Part shown: piece after piece, positions 46,539 through 58,399 of the stretch | How positions within the stretch are numbered: the first letter of the stretch is position 1 | Layout: each line of letters begins with the position of its first letter | Origin: Ehretia macrophylla | Lineage: Eukaryota; Streptophyta; Magnoliopsida; Boraginales; Ehretiaceae | Assembly (NCBI GenBank): GCA_037974665.1 | Contig: CM075782.1 | Location: forward strand, 43,018,851-43,082,850 | Reading direction: 5' to 3' | Length of the DNA: 64,000 nt | The notes under the pieces: generated by a model | What the model saw: the letters and a program-made list of their open reading frames with translations, nothing else | The model's database searches: none | Told to the model about the DNA's origin: nothing | Position numbers and translations under genes: made by a program

Positions 46539-49500
46539 ATTGCATCACTGGTGGATCGGAGGTCAGTGGTATCAGCCACTCGGCGGCGAGAAGACACGTT
46601 CGTCAGGCAGTCGATTTTAGCTTAAGGCCTCGGCCACCTGGGGAATTTGAGCCTGAACAGATCATCACGTTCTCTAACAACGAAGCAGTCTACTTAGATG
46701 ATCCGCACCATGATGCCCTGGTGATAACAATAAGGGTGGCCAACTGCCTGGTCAAATGGATACTAGTCGACAACAGCAGCTCAGCCAATGTCCTCATGCT
46801 AGATGCCCTTAGGGGGATGGGGATCGATGAAGCATGTGTCACTCGTCGTTCAACTACCCTAATCGGGTTCAGCGGCGAACACAAAAGTACCATTGGAGAG
46901 ATTGTGCTCCCAACCTACGCTGAGGGTGTTAACCACAATACTCGATTCCTAGTGATAGACTGTCCGTCACCCTATAATATCATACTAGGGCGTCTGTGGA
47001 TCCATGAGATAAAAACCATTCCATCAACCTACCACCAGGTAGTCAAGTTCCCAACTAGTTGGGGAACAGGAGAAATAAGAGGACAACAAAGGGACTCTTG
47101 CGAATGCTACCGCTCTGCCTTGATGAGGGCTGGCCATGACGTTCTGTATCAGGTGGAACAAACTACAACACAAGGTTACCCTGACCAGCCTACCATGGAA
47201 GAGCTCGACGAAGTACAAATCCACTCCGACCATCCAGATCATGTCGTTCAGATTGGCTCAAAGTTAAACTCGGGGCTGCACGACCAGTTGGTGGATTTCC
47301 TCAGCCATCACTACGACTGCTTCGCTTGGTCTCACGCGAACATGACCGGAATTGACCTGGCGGTCATGGTTCATAAACTACAAGTCGACCCAGCGCATCC
47401 TCCAGTGAAACAAAAACGGAGAAAGCTCGCAGCAGAGAGGAATCGTATCATCAATGAAGAGGTGCAGAAGCTGATTGACATTGGATCCGTTTGTGAGGTC
47501 CTCTACCCTGACTGGTTGGCGAATGTGGTGGTTGTAAGGAAGAAGAACGGTAAGTGGAGAGTTTGTATCGACTTTACAGACCTGAACAGGGCGTGCCCGA
47601 AAGACTCATTTCCTCTCTCGCACATAGACATAATGGTGGATGTAATGACAGGGCATGAGCTGTTTACTTTCATGGATGTTTTTTCCGGCTACAACCAAAT
47701 ATTCATGCATCCAGAGGATCAAGAGAAGACAGCGTTCATCATAAAATGAGGGATATACTGCTACAAAGTCATGCTTTTGGCTTGAAGAATGCTCGCACAA
47801 CCTACCAACGTTTGGTTAATAAAATGTTGGTTGATTTGTTAGGACAAACCATGGAGGTTTATATCGACGACATGCTGGTGAAATCTCTTATTGTAGAAGA
47901 TCACCTCAGTCACTTGCGCCAGACGTTCAAAATTTTGAAGAAATACAACATGAAGCTAAATCCCACGAAATGTTCCTTCGGGGTCACCTCTGGAAAGTTC
48001 TTGGGATACTTAGTCACCCAACGCGGGATCGAGGCCTACCCGGATTAGATAAGGTCTATCCTTAATATTCCTTCTCCGACTAATGTCAAGGAAGTGCAGA
48101 AGCTCACTGGGAAGCTGGCAACTCTAACCAGGTTTATTTCACGGTCCTCTGAGAAGTGCCATGCCTTCTTCGATACCCTTCGGAAGAATAAAGACTTTGC
48201 TTGGACACCTGCCTGTGAAGAGGCGCTACAACAACTTAAGGCATATCTTACCAGCCCACCGCTGCTCTCCAAGCCAAAAGATAGTGAAACCCTTCTAATT
48301 TACTTGGCTGTCTCAGAGACTACCATAAGCACTGTCTTGGTGCGAGAGGAATGAAGGAAACAACACCCAGTCTACTATACAAGCAGAGCTTTGCTCGATG
48401 TCGAGACCAGGTACAGTCTACTGGAGAAGCTAGCATTGGGCCTCGTTAGTGCAGCACGCAAGCTAAGGCCATACTTCCAATGCCATCCAATAACTGTGCT
48501 GACAACCTTCCCCTTCAAGTCCGTACTACACAAACCAGAACTTTCTAGACGACTGTTGAAGTGGGCAATCGAGCTTAGCGAGTATGAAATCTCCTATCAG
48601 CCACAGACTACAATCAAATCACAAGCCCTGGTGGACTTTGTGGCAGACTTCACGCCCGGCATCCACTTATTAGCCGAGAAAGAGTTGTTGTGCCTTAGTG
48701 TCTCGTCGGAACAAGAGAGGTGGATGTTGAACGTAGATGGGGCAAGTAACTCCAAGGGTATCGGCCTAGGGTTAGTGTTACAGTCTCCCGAGAGGGACGT
48801 CATCGAGCAATCAGTCAAGTGTGGTTTCAAAGCCATCAACAACGAAGCAAAGTATGAAGCCCTAATTGCGGGACTCACTTTGGCCAAGGAGATGAACATC
48901 AAGAGGATAACTATCAACAGTGATTCGCAGTTAGTACTCAACCAGATCCTAGGAACCTACCAATCAAGAGGCAACAAGATAGCAGCCTACTTGTCGCTTG
49001 CCAAAGAGCTACAGGCAGCTTTCGAGGAGTTCGAGATAAAGCAGTTGAGTAGAGAAGATAATGGCCACGCCGATGCTCTAGCAGCCCTAGAGGCATCTAC
49101 CCAAGAGGTAACTTCTAAGGTAGTTCCCGTCATCTACCTTCAGTGGCCCGCCGTTTGGAAGGAAAAGTCAGAAGTGGTAATATGTATCGGCGATATGCCA
49201 TCTTGGATGACTCTTATCATTCAGTATATCCGAGATGACGTCCTGCCTGAGGATCGCAATGAGGCGTGAAGGCTCAAAGCCAAAGCTACCAGGTTCTGTC
49301 TCATTGAGGAAAAAGATCTACAGGAGGTCTTACTTCGGGCCCTACCTTCGTTGCATCAATAAGGAAGAGTCTGATTATGTCCTAGCCAAACTACATGAAG
49401 GACAGTGCGACAACCATTCCAGAGCACGCAGCCTCGCCAATAGGGCACTTACAGCAGGGTACTACTGGCCTACTACGCGTGCCGACACCATAGAGTATGT

Positions 49501-50433
49501 GAAAAGATGCGACAATTGCTAGAGGTTTGCACAAGTTTCTCATCAACCACCTGAACCACTTGCCATGATTTCTGCCCCGTGGCCATTCATGAAGTGGGGT
49601 ATGGACATTGTGGGTAAACTACCAACCGCGCCGGGACAGCGCATCTACATGCTCGCCGTTACTGACTATTTCACCAAATGGATCGAGGCTGAGGCCTACC
49701 ACCAAGTCCGAGATAGAGAGGTGAAAAATTTTGTGTGGAGGAACATTATATGTAGGTTCGGGGTACCGAAGGAAATCGTCACAGACAATGGCTCCCAATT
49801 TATTAGTCGTGACTTCTGAAATTTCTGCAAAGAATGGAAGATCCAGTTAACATTCTCCACTCCGCGCTATCCACAAGCCAACGGTCAAGCTGAATCATCC
49901 AACAAGACAATTATCTCGACTCTCAAGAAGATATTGGAGAGTTCGAAAGGAAGATGGGCTGACGAGCTCCCGGGAGTATTATAGTCCTATCGGACTACGG
50001 CAAGGTCTTCGACGGGAGAGACACCATTCTCCTTGATGTACGGCGCAAAGGCAGTCATTCCAGCGAAAGTTGGGCTTCCAACCCTCCGGGTTGTGCAAGC
50101 GTCCGAGGAGCAGAATAGCTAAGAGAACGGTCTCGACACTGTTGATGAGAAAAGAGAACGGGTTCTTGTTCGAATTGTAACCCACCACCAGAAGGTAGCG
50201 CGACACTTCAATAAGAACATCCGAGTCAGGACCTTCAAAAAATGAGATTGGGTCTTGAGGAGGGTATTCCAGAACACCAAGGAGATCAACGCCGGGAAGC
50301 TAGGACCTACTTGGGAGGGACCCTACCTCATCACGAAGGTGGTCGGTCATGGAGCCTATAAGCTTAGATCCGCAGAAGGCGAAGATATTGGGAATAGTTG
50401 GAATGCTGTCCACCTCAACAAGTACTACTTTTA
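46539..50433 (+). pseudogene. Tat protease, RT, two RNase H domains and integrase, many stops
   Basis: Protease has ILVDNSSSANVL, with Ser where Gly is usual in the active-site triplet. RT has FTDLNRACPKDSFPL, FMDVFSGYNQI and the catalytic YIDD (about 47860). The RT-linked RNase H follows (FAWTPACEEALQQL). A second, archaeal-type RNase H is at 48721-49090 (LNVDGASNSKG, NEAKYEALIAGL, NSDSQLVLNQI, HADALAALE). Integrase shows GMDIVGKLP, VTDNGSQF and NGQAESSNK. Stops occur at 47747, 48046, 48352, 49267, 49520 and 49817 and at several points after 49980, with frameshifts near 47770 and 49310. Several stops replace Trp. The C-terminal GPYLITKVVGHGAYKL precedes the end at 50433. Confidence 0.92.
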
Positions 50434-50813
50434 GGCATATTGTTAGCTCGCCCACTAGGGGTTGATAGAGTTGATTAGTTTCCCGCTCTATGGGGTTAGT
50501 AGTTTCTAGTTAGCTACCCTTTCATAAAGGTCTTTCGTTAATGCCAATGTAGTTCGTGGCACGCCCAGGCACGAGTCAATGTAGTGAGTTTCAATGAATG
50601 AAGCACTTTTCTTAGTTTAATTCATTCATCTTATCATCAACTCAAACATGGGGAGCCTACCCAGGGACAAACTAACTAGGCATACCTGCGCGCAATTGAT
50701 GCGTTAACAAAGCATGCTTCAAAGTAGTAGCCTCTCAAGACTAACCTACGGTTCTACATGACCGTGCTGAGTCCTATGAAGACCAGCCTATAGTCCTACG
50801 CGGCCATACTAAG

Positions 50814-51310
50814 ACGCCTAAAGGGCGTAACCTAGTATGGTAGGGTCCAAGTGACCCACCTACCAACTAAAACACCTAAATGGCGCAACCTACTATGGTA
50901 GGGTCCAAGTAATATACCTACCAACTAAGACGCCTAAATGGCGCAGCCTATGGTAGGGTCTAAGTGACCTACCTACCAAACAAGACGCCTAAATGGCGCA
51001 GCCTACTATGGTATGGTCCAAGTGACCTACCTACCAAACAAGACGCCTAAAGGGAGCAGCCTACTATGGTAGGGTCCAAATGACCCACCTACCAACTAAG
51101 ACGCCTAAATGGCACAACCTATTATGGTAGGGTCCAACTGACCCATCAACTAACTATGACACCTAAATGGTTCAACCTACTATGGTAGGATCCAGGTTAC
51201 CTACCTACCAAACAAAACGACCAAGGGGCGCAACCTACTGTGGTAGGGTCCAAGTGAGCCACCTACTATCTAAGATGCTTAAAGGGTGCAATTTACTCTA
51301 GTAGGCTCCG
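50814..51310. repeat. 58-base tandem array in the Tat 3' region
   Basis: About 8-9 units with the consensus phrases GACGCCTAAATGGCGCAACC, TACTATGGTAGGGTCCAAGT and GACCTACCTACCAACTAAG. The unit contains CCTACTATGGTAGG, an imperfect palindrome. Retand-type elements are known for amplified tandem repeats in this position. Confidence 0.88.
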
Positions 51311-51899
51311 AAGTGGTTAACCGATCCATTGAGAGTCCCAAGCGGAGTAACCTACTAAGATAAAGTTTGAAATTTACATTGTATCAACTTGACCCCTTGT
51401 ATGTCGTGACCTACTACGGTAGGCTCCGCAATAATAGTATGGTCTTCCATGCGATAGGCTATTAAGGGGTGATAGGTGCACACCTAAGGAGCTCCAAATG
51501 GGATAGCCGACAGTTTGAGTCATGACAATTAAAGCTTAACCAATATTTGGCCGCTCCGCAACCGCGGATAAATGGCCAAGCTATCCATACGATAATCTGT
51601 TATACACAAAAGGTTGAATAATTTACGAAACAGTGAAAGCATACATGAAAGCGTTTACGGAAGGAAACATAGATTACTTCTGAAACCATAAAAGTAAAGT
51701 TATGTTGTGCCAACCACATAGCAAAAAGTAACAAAGGCACCATGTGCGCAGAGTGTATGGTCTCAGGTCATTGGTGACTATCGCGCCAGAAATACGTAAC
51801 TAGAGCGTCATATGCGCATTACATATACAAAAAGGTACTAGCATATACCAAGCTAGAGTTTAGACAAAAAAAAAATAGATAAGCAGGATGCGCCGCAAG

Positions 51900-53928
51900 T
51901 CACCCTGACGACGGTTCAGCAGACTGATTAGGCAGGTCCCCCGGGGGCATATCACCAGTAATCGCCTCCGCTTCGGTTGGGCCGGCCTCGAGAGCATAAC
52001 AAAAATCCTCATAACGCTTGATGATGTCGTTGTAATCCCAATCACTAGCCTTTCCGTCCTTGAACTCTTTCATTAATCTAGCCTCCATTGCAAGGGACGC
52101 GTCATCGGTGATGTCCTTTAGTTGAAACTCTAGTCCTTTTTTCTCAACCTTCTATGCGTCCTCCTTGAACTTCAACTCCAGAGCAGTCTCTGCTAGTATG
52201 CGGTCTTTTTTTATCACCTCCTGCTCAAGGGCACCCACGCACTCCTTCGCCTTCTTGGCTGCTTCATTTGCCGTGGCTAGAGATTTTGCAAGAGATGCAT
52301 TTGAGGCACTGGCATTTTCAAGCTTCTTGTGAAGTTTCGCTACTTCCTTATTTTTGTAAAGGATGACCTTGAGCGCTTGCAACAAAAGGAAAAACCATGC
52401 AAAAGTTATAACCAGTGAGGGCAAAGAAATCTACAAAATGTACAATCCATAGTACCTGGAAGGCGTGGGTCACACCCCACTCAGCGGAAGCGGACGTCGT
52501 CATCCTCCTCAGAAGGGCCGCATCATCAGCAAGGAGCAGCTTTGACACCTAGCACTGAACTCGTATTAGAGATAGATAACGCCTTAGGGGGGAACCCAAC
52601 CGTGAGATGGTCTGACAGAAGGGTCGACTCAACAGCCGGGCGCTTCCGTGAAACTTGACTAGACTCGACCTAGCCAGATTGAACCACTAGAATAGCTAGA
52701 ATAGTGGTGGGCACAACCAAATTGGAGTTCCCCGCTGGTGCCTTTTTGCGTTTCTGAAGTTGCATTGCTTGCTCACTGTTTGCAGCGTGGTACTTACCCG
52801 TCATGATATTGTCTGCATATTCTCGGACAAGCGAATCACGTAAGATTGAAAGGTTGGGCGAGTTGTAACCTAAACCTTCAAGTGCTCTCCGGTTAGCTAG
52901 TATCGTGGGAAGCTTAGCCAAATGAGGGAAAGGCCTACCTTCGAGAGAGTAAGGGACTTGCTTCCAAATCACAGATGATCGCTGCTTGGATTCGGAGAGA
53001 ATAACAGAATGTAGACGGTCTTCCTCAGGCAATGCCAGGATCGCCTTAATTCGGTCCCTTGTGTATGGACCTTCGGAGGAGTAATTGATGTCAATCCTAC
53101 CTACGCAAGTGGAAGGAAAAGTATTAGTATTCAATACAAAGAGTGTAGTCGGAGAAAACAACAAGTTAAAAACTCACAGGTACGATCCCAGATGCGAGGG
53201 ATATACGGTTTTCCTTTGAGCACCACTTCGCTGGAAAAGAAAAAATACTTGTCTTTCCAGTAACGGTTATTAGGAGGGAGGATCACAAAGGGGACCTTCC
53301 TTGGCTTGGACCCGAAATGGTATCGACCGGGTTCGTCTTCTTTCAAGTAATACCAATACAACAACTCGGCTAACCCAAGCGGTACACCTACACGTTCTCC
53401 CAAGACCTTACACCCGAGGAGCACACGCCAAGTGCTCAGTATTAGCTGACCCGGGGTGATTTCGTAACGCCGCAATAGCTGGCGAGCTAGTGAGGGTAAG
53501 GGGAGACAAAGGCCGATCTGGAAGGCACGTTCATACATACACACCCAACCGGGAGAGTCCTAGTCTACCCTTTTGTAACGTTCTAGCAATCGGACAATAC
53601 ATCCCTCGAGAATGCTATAGGAGACCCTGATTCGAGCGATGTCAATTGGCTTAAGGCGCAAACGAGGGCTCACCGACAATATGTTCCTCGGGAGACCAAC
53701 TAATTCTCCAAGGTCAACTGACGGTGTGTTAGGAGAGACAGATCCTACCACATGCACTGCACTCGCTAGCTCTTTTAAGTTAACTTGTCCCTTATATGAC
53801 CAACTATCCGCGACGGTCACTTTATTGGTACTATCGGATGACTCTTCTCCCTGAAGTTCGGTTGACTCTCCCTTACTCTTAAACCGGGAATCTTTTACGG
53901 CAGATCTCGCATCCTCTTGTGACAACAT
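51900..53928 (-). pseudogene. Antisense spliced gene of the Tat element (gypsy-type transposon-associated protein)
   Basis: Read on the minus strand. Exon 1 (53928-53178) starts MLSQEDARSAVKD and carries RAFQIGLCLPLPSLARQLLR, YEITPGQLILSTWRVLLGC and YYLKEDEPGRYHF, resembling the plant 'putative gypsy type transposon' domain (Transposase_28/PF04195, from memory). It has a GTGAGT donor at 53177, an acceptor TAG at 53101 and a 77-base intron in phase 1. Exon 2 runs to about 52670. Exon 3 ends in HAFQ with donor GTACTA at 52455. The last exon has a coiled coil (KEVAKLHKKL, SLAKSLATANEAAKKAKE) and an acidic end up to 51900. Lesions: TAG for Trp near 53560, TAG in KEDA-stop-KVEKKG at about 52150, and an altered last acceptor. 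Function unknown. Confidence 0.72.
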
Positions 53929-54129
53929 GCCTATCTACGAACAACAAATAACACTTTAGTAGGGCGATAGTGGCAAACGACCAAAGATGATGCTACGCTT
54001 ATGACCAACGACTAGCCTACGATCACTGTACTACGGGGAGGTTGACCTTGTCTCGACAGCAGAAAATGGACCCTAATAGGAAGTCTACTTTGTCTTGTCG
54101 ATGGTGTCGCCTATCATTAAAGCGCGAGG

Positions 54130-54550
54130 CCACGACCTACCGTGACTCACTAAGGTTCCGACTTCTACCCAGGTCCGGGGCTGTAGCCTACTGAGGTTTA
54201 CCAAGTTGCCGCCTACTTTGAGGTCCAAGGTTGCAGCCTATCGTGCATCACTAAGGTCACAGCCTACCGTGCGAAACTGAGGTCGCAGCCTATTATGGGT
54301 CTCCAAGGTGTTGCCTACGTGGGGGTCCAAGGTCGCAGCCTACCGTGCATCACTGAGGTCGCAGCCTACTATGGGTCTCCAAGGTGTTGCTTACGTAGGG
54401 GTCCAAGGTCGCAGCCTACCGTGCAACACTGAAATTGTAGCCTACTATGGGCCACTAAGGCGTTGCCTACTTCAAGGTCCGAGGTCACCGCCTACCATTA
54501 AGGTCCAAGGTTGCAACCTACTGTAAATTGCAAGGGTATCGCCTATGAAA
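54130..54550. repeat. 76-base (3 x ~25) tandem array in the Tat 3' region
   Basis: The phrase AAGGTGTTGCCTACGTGGGG (or its variant) occurs at 54305 and 54381, 76 bases apart. Each period holds three related ~25-base subunits of the form AGGTCGCAGCCTACYRTG. The array is more diverged at both sides. Confidence 0.82.
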
Positions 54551-56151
54551 GGAGTTCAAAAGTCATAACCTACGAAGTGGCAGACAAAAAAAGTGTGCAA
54601 CCATGTGTGCATATGAACATACCCCTGCGTACCAAGTGCCATGGAAATGGAAAAAAAGAAAATAACTATGCTTATAAGCTTCCTCTCCCATACATATGCA
54701 TCAAAGACCACCATTAAAAGCATTTACATATTGCTAGTATTTTGCTGAAGAATGAAGGGGACACATTGGGGATAGCATGAAGGCATGAGGCATTCATCAC
54801 AGTTCGTAAACTAAAAGTAGAGAAGAAGAAGAACTTACTACGACAGGGGCGACCCTTGAGAAAGAAACTGGCTTGACAAATTCCTTCTTCAACCTTCACC
54901 ATTTGAGGTCCAAGAAAATAAAATGAGCAAAGCAGGGAAGACAACAAAAATCAAGGAAAAAGAAAAAGGGCTTTGAGTATTCTCACCACCAAAACATGTT
55001 CGGAAGAAGGCAAGCTGGCAGAGTGCGAGTAGCAGCCTTCAATTGAGCATCTACAAGGAATTTGCGAAGGTGGCTGCCATTTGAACGAACAGCGGAAGTT
55101 AGAGAAAGAACGAAACAAAAAATAATAAAAAAGAAAGGTGCACCAGCGGAACTAAGGTCCAAAAGGACCTATTCCGGGCCCCGCGCGACGCGTGTAGCCA
55201 AGGGGGCAGCCCCAGCTCCTCAAGGGACAGTGCCATTGTCCCCTGGTAGTACCGAGGGATGTGTGGCATCCTTCGGTTGGTGCTGAAGTTGACGTGAGGG
55301 GACAGGACCTTGTCCCTTTGCTGATAGCTTCAGGGGATGACCCCAGCTGGGTCCCACGTGCCCATAGCTGGAGTCAGCCCAGTACACCTACTGCACGAAT
55401 TCCAAAAAAAAGGAACAAAGGCGAGATTTTTCAAAAGCAAAAACGAAGGATAAGACACGTGACGTTGACTAACGTGTCAGCCCTACTACTTGTACGCAGA
55501 GTTCCTTTTGGTGAGCCTCGGACTCTAGGTGATTAAATGCACCACAGACTTTTAACACAAAAGAATAGCGAGGCAAGTGGATGGCTTAAGAATGGTAGGC
55601 TGCGATTGAGCAAAAAACAATGGTAGGCTGCGAAGAAATGAAGGAAAGTTGTAGTCTGCCACCTTGCGACAAGCAACGGTAGGCTGCGCACTGGGTGAAC
55701 ATTTTTTGAATTGTGGAGACAACTTGTAAGCAGTAAGTTGGCGAGCGAGTGATAGCACGTAGTAGGCTGTGGAACCACGATACAAAGGGTGGTAGGATGC
55801 GGAATTGCTCGCCCATATATGGTAGGTTCTGAACTTTCCACACGATAAGTTGCAAAGTCACGCCCGAAACGAAAGTGGGCTACGCCCCTACACATTGAAT
55901 ACGTACGTTATTCTTGAACGTGTTTCGGCCAAGTAAGCCCCTCTACCTTATGCACGTGATCGCCTCACAGTCAGCAATGATGATTACGATAGGAGCGAAA
56001 TTATGCCCGAAGATTTTCCAACTTCGGATCGAGGTCCACTCACAACCGCGCACTCCCAGGCACCTCGTCCCGATGAGTGTGAACCGAAGTTATTTTACGA
56101 GCAATTACTCCCTAACTCGAAGACTCTTCGACTAGGGAGTGAGGGACAAAC
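54551..56151. other. Tat 3' untranslated region with scattered GGTAGGCTGCG motif
   Basis: No gene recognised. Between 55590 and 55830 the word GGTAGGCTGCG and near variants occur about six times at irregular spacing. It is the reverse complement of the CGCAGCCTACC core of the array at 54130-54550. The purine-rich AGGGAGTGAGGGACAAAC (56134-56150) just before the 3' LTR is the probable polypurine tract. Confidence 0.65.
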
Positions 56152-56996
56152 TGTTAATACAAAAATTGGGCTTGGGCCCATGGTCCAACCACGGCGCGTC
56201 TTTTAGCCCCAATCTGCGCGGTTATTAGGCTAGGGCCCATATGCAATACTATAAGTCGCGGCCTACTCCCGCAGAAGCCCACTCGGAGGCCTCGAGCTCT
56301 ACGCTAGGCCCAAATATTGAACTATCTCATATAGGCGATTGGCAACGTACTCGGGCACGACCCGAGGCCTTGCTGGGTACTAACGGATAAGTGTCTAAGA
56401 AAGAGACCTTAAGTGACTAGCCTACCGTAGCGGATAACGATCGACAAGTTCAGATGGAGACCCATCCTACGGGATAAGTAGTTACTTCCTCAAAGTAGTC
56501 TGCTGGATTTACAAGTCTTAGAAGGAAAAGCGGCTCTCGACCTATCACAATTGCCGAGCCTACGAGAAAGGAACTACCATTGAAGGACTTGGGCTAAGAA
56601 CTAGCTCTATCCTACGCGATAAGTGATCAGGTAGTCTACTAGAAATACAAGTCCCAAGGGTCCGTGACTCTTGGCCGACCCACACCTATAAGTAGGCCAC
56701 GCCTACACAAGGAGAGGGTATCGAGTATTAGCCACATACAGCAATACTCTACCTCTCCCCTTTACGAAATCACAACCTACTTTCCTTATATTAATGCCGC
56801 AACTATGGTAGTCTCCGATTATCCCTCCTTATAATCCTCGTTTGCTCTTCCCTTCCGATAGACTACTGACTTAAGCGTCGGAGTGTCTTCGGCCGGTACC
56901 ACACCGGTGTCCCAAGACTCACGTCGTTCGATTGCTTTCTGTCTCTGTAGGTTGCTGGTGGCCCGCAATCCGTGATTGTGGATTTTGACTTCTACA
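56152..56996 (+). repeat. Tat element 3' LTR
   Basis: It starts TGTTAATACA and ends TTCTACA, the same length as the 5' LTR (845) with roughly 44 differences counted by eye. Confidence 0.92.
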
Positions 56997-57366
56997 CATG
57001 CATATATATACCACACATACACAACACAACTGGATAGGAGGGGGGCTAGGGGGTGATGGGCTGGGTGGTGGGTGAAGGGATGGGGGTCTTAAGGAAGATG
57101 ACTATTTTTATATTTATTTTTTAAAAAAAATTGGTAATTTGGTCAATTCTTATAATTATTTAATAGATAAATTTGTTAAAATTAATAAAAATCTCACTTA
57201 ACGCGTGTGAAGTACACTCTCCGTTAAATTTAACGGATTTTTTAACGGTAGGGGGTTGTTGTGCACTTTTGGAAAACCACAAGGACTAGTTCAGGGGATT
57301 TTTAAAGTATAAGGTGGTGTTGTGCACTTTCACTTAAGTATAAGAGGGTTTGGTGCACTTCACCCT

Positions 57367-57950
57367 ATTTTAAAACTACAAATCTCGTGATGCAACGGCG
57401 CATCGCAATGCATACTCCAAGTTAATCAAAGGTCAGGTAATAATTGTAATGTGAGGACATACATTTGAACTTGGACATTTGACCACAATAAATCACTACT
57501 TAATCACTCCACCCAAACTTTAAGACTGAAAAATGAAATGTCTTTTTTTAGCAAAAAAAATTATTGGTGCCAACATTTCATCAAAAGGAATACGCTTATT
57601 CTAACTTTGGACCCTCAAATGTTTTTAGGGGACAATACTTTGGATGCTCCATCGATCAGCTTAGCATATGTTGACCACAATTACTTTTGTCAAATATATT
57701 ATTGCAATTATTAATGTTAAACAAGTATTCAAATTTAAGTATATTTTTCTTTTCCTTGTTTCTTTTCTTTTTCCTTTATCATTTTTCTTTTGATTTCTTT
57801 TACTTTTTCTTTTTTCCCCTTCCTTTCCATCTTTAGGATATTAATTTACCACTTCATCTAAAATATAAGTCGTTAGATAGATTTATTGTGTTAAACATAG
57901 GAGTTGGCTGCCATTTCTCCTTTTTTTCTTTCTTCAAATTAATCTTCATA
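57367..57950. other. Continuation of array block A in unit 3
   Basis: Picks up the match to 13159-13736 behind the insertion. No gene. It is followed at 57960-58004 by a short C-rich stretch (ACACCCCCCACCTCCCCCCC...) that is absent from the other units. Confidence 0.7.
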
Positions 57951-58399
57951 TAATATAATCCACAACACCCCCCACCTCCCCCCCCCCCCACCCCTCCCCC
58001 CTTGACTACATATTTTTGTTAGCAAGACAAGAAAATCAGATATTTAGAAGAATTATAATTTCAAATGCACCCATAAATAATTTTCTATAACATTTCTTTT
58101 TGTTCCAAAATAAAACTAAAACCAATTCTTGACAATAAAAACTTATTCATGCAACTAAAATGCATCATTTCCATAACCATGATGAGTATTGGATTTGGAT
58201 CGTCTCACATCATATAACTTTACAAGAGAGATTAAACGGTAATGATATATCCAAATTATTTTACCATAACTATATAGACAAGCTATCGTCATTGAATCTC
58301 TACATAGACATATTATCACCTTTCAATCTCTTTCATAATGTTATAATAATATGAGAGGATCTAAATCCGATGATAAATATTACTGCTACAACAAATGGC

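Larger units (their letters stand above)
41492..56996 (+). mobile_element. Ty3/gypsy retrotransposon, Tat/Retand-like, 15.5 kb
   Basis: The two 845-base LTRs are about 95% identical by eye, most differences being transitions. The flanking five bases are CATGT before and CATGC after, a target duplication with one change. Contents in order: leader, gag, protease, RT, RNase H, a second archaeal-type RNase H, integrase, a 58-base tandem array, an antisense spliced gene, a 76-base tandem array and the 3' LTR. The extra RNase H, the long 3' region with tandem repeats and the antisense frame are marks of the Tat lineage. A 2.6-kb solo LTR is inserted in gag. Many stops make it non-autonomous. Confidence 0.92.
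40945..57366. mobile_element. Long-TIR DNA element (MITE-like), split by a gypsy insertion
   Basis: The uninterrupted site is visible in unit 1 (GATTTATTTTAAAACTAC, 13152-13169). Here ATTTTAA occurs directly before AGGGTG (40938-40944) and directly after CACCCT (57367-57373), a 7-base (or 8-base) target duplication. The inverted ends are long: about 150 bases on each side align (GTGCACCA, GAAAGTGCACAAC, AATCCCCTGAACTA, AGGGGGTTGTTGTGCA). Only about 910 bases belong to the element (40945-41491 and 56997-57366). The left part has TA/CA microsatellites and no coding sequence. The size and duplication suggest hAT or MULE derivation, undecided. Confidence 0.85.

Noticed and set aside
55062-55536. 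Plus-strand frames of 74 and 91 codons in the Tat 3' region
   Set aside because: Composition is like the untranslated neighbourhood; no motif and no continuation in frame.
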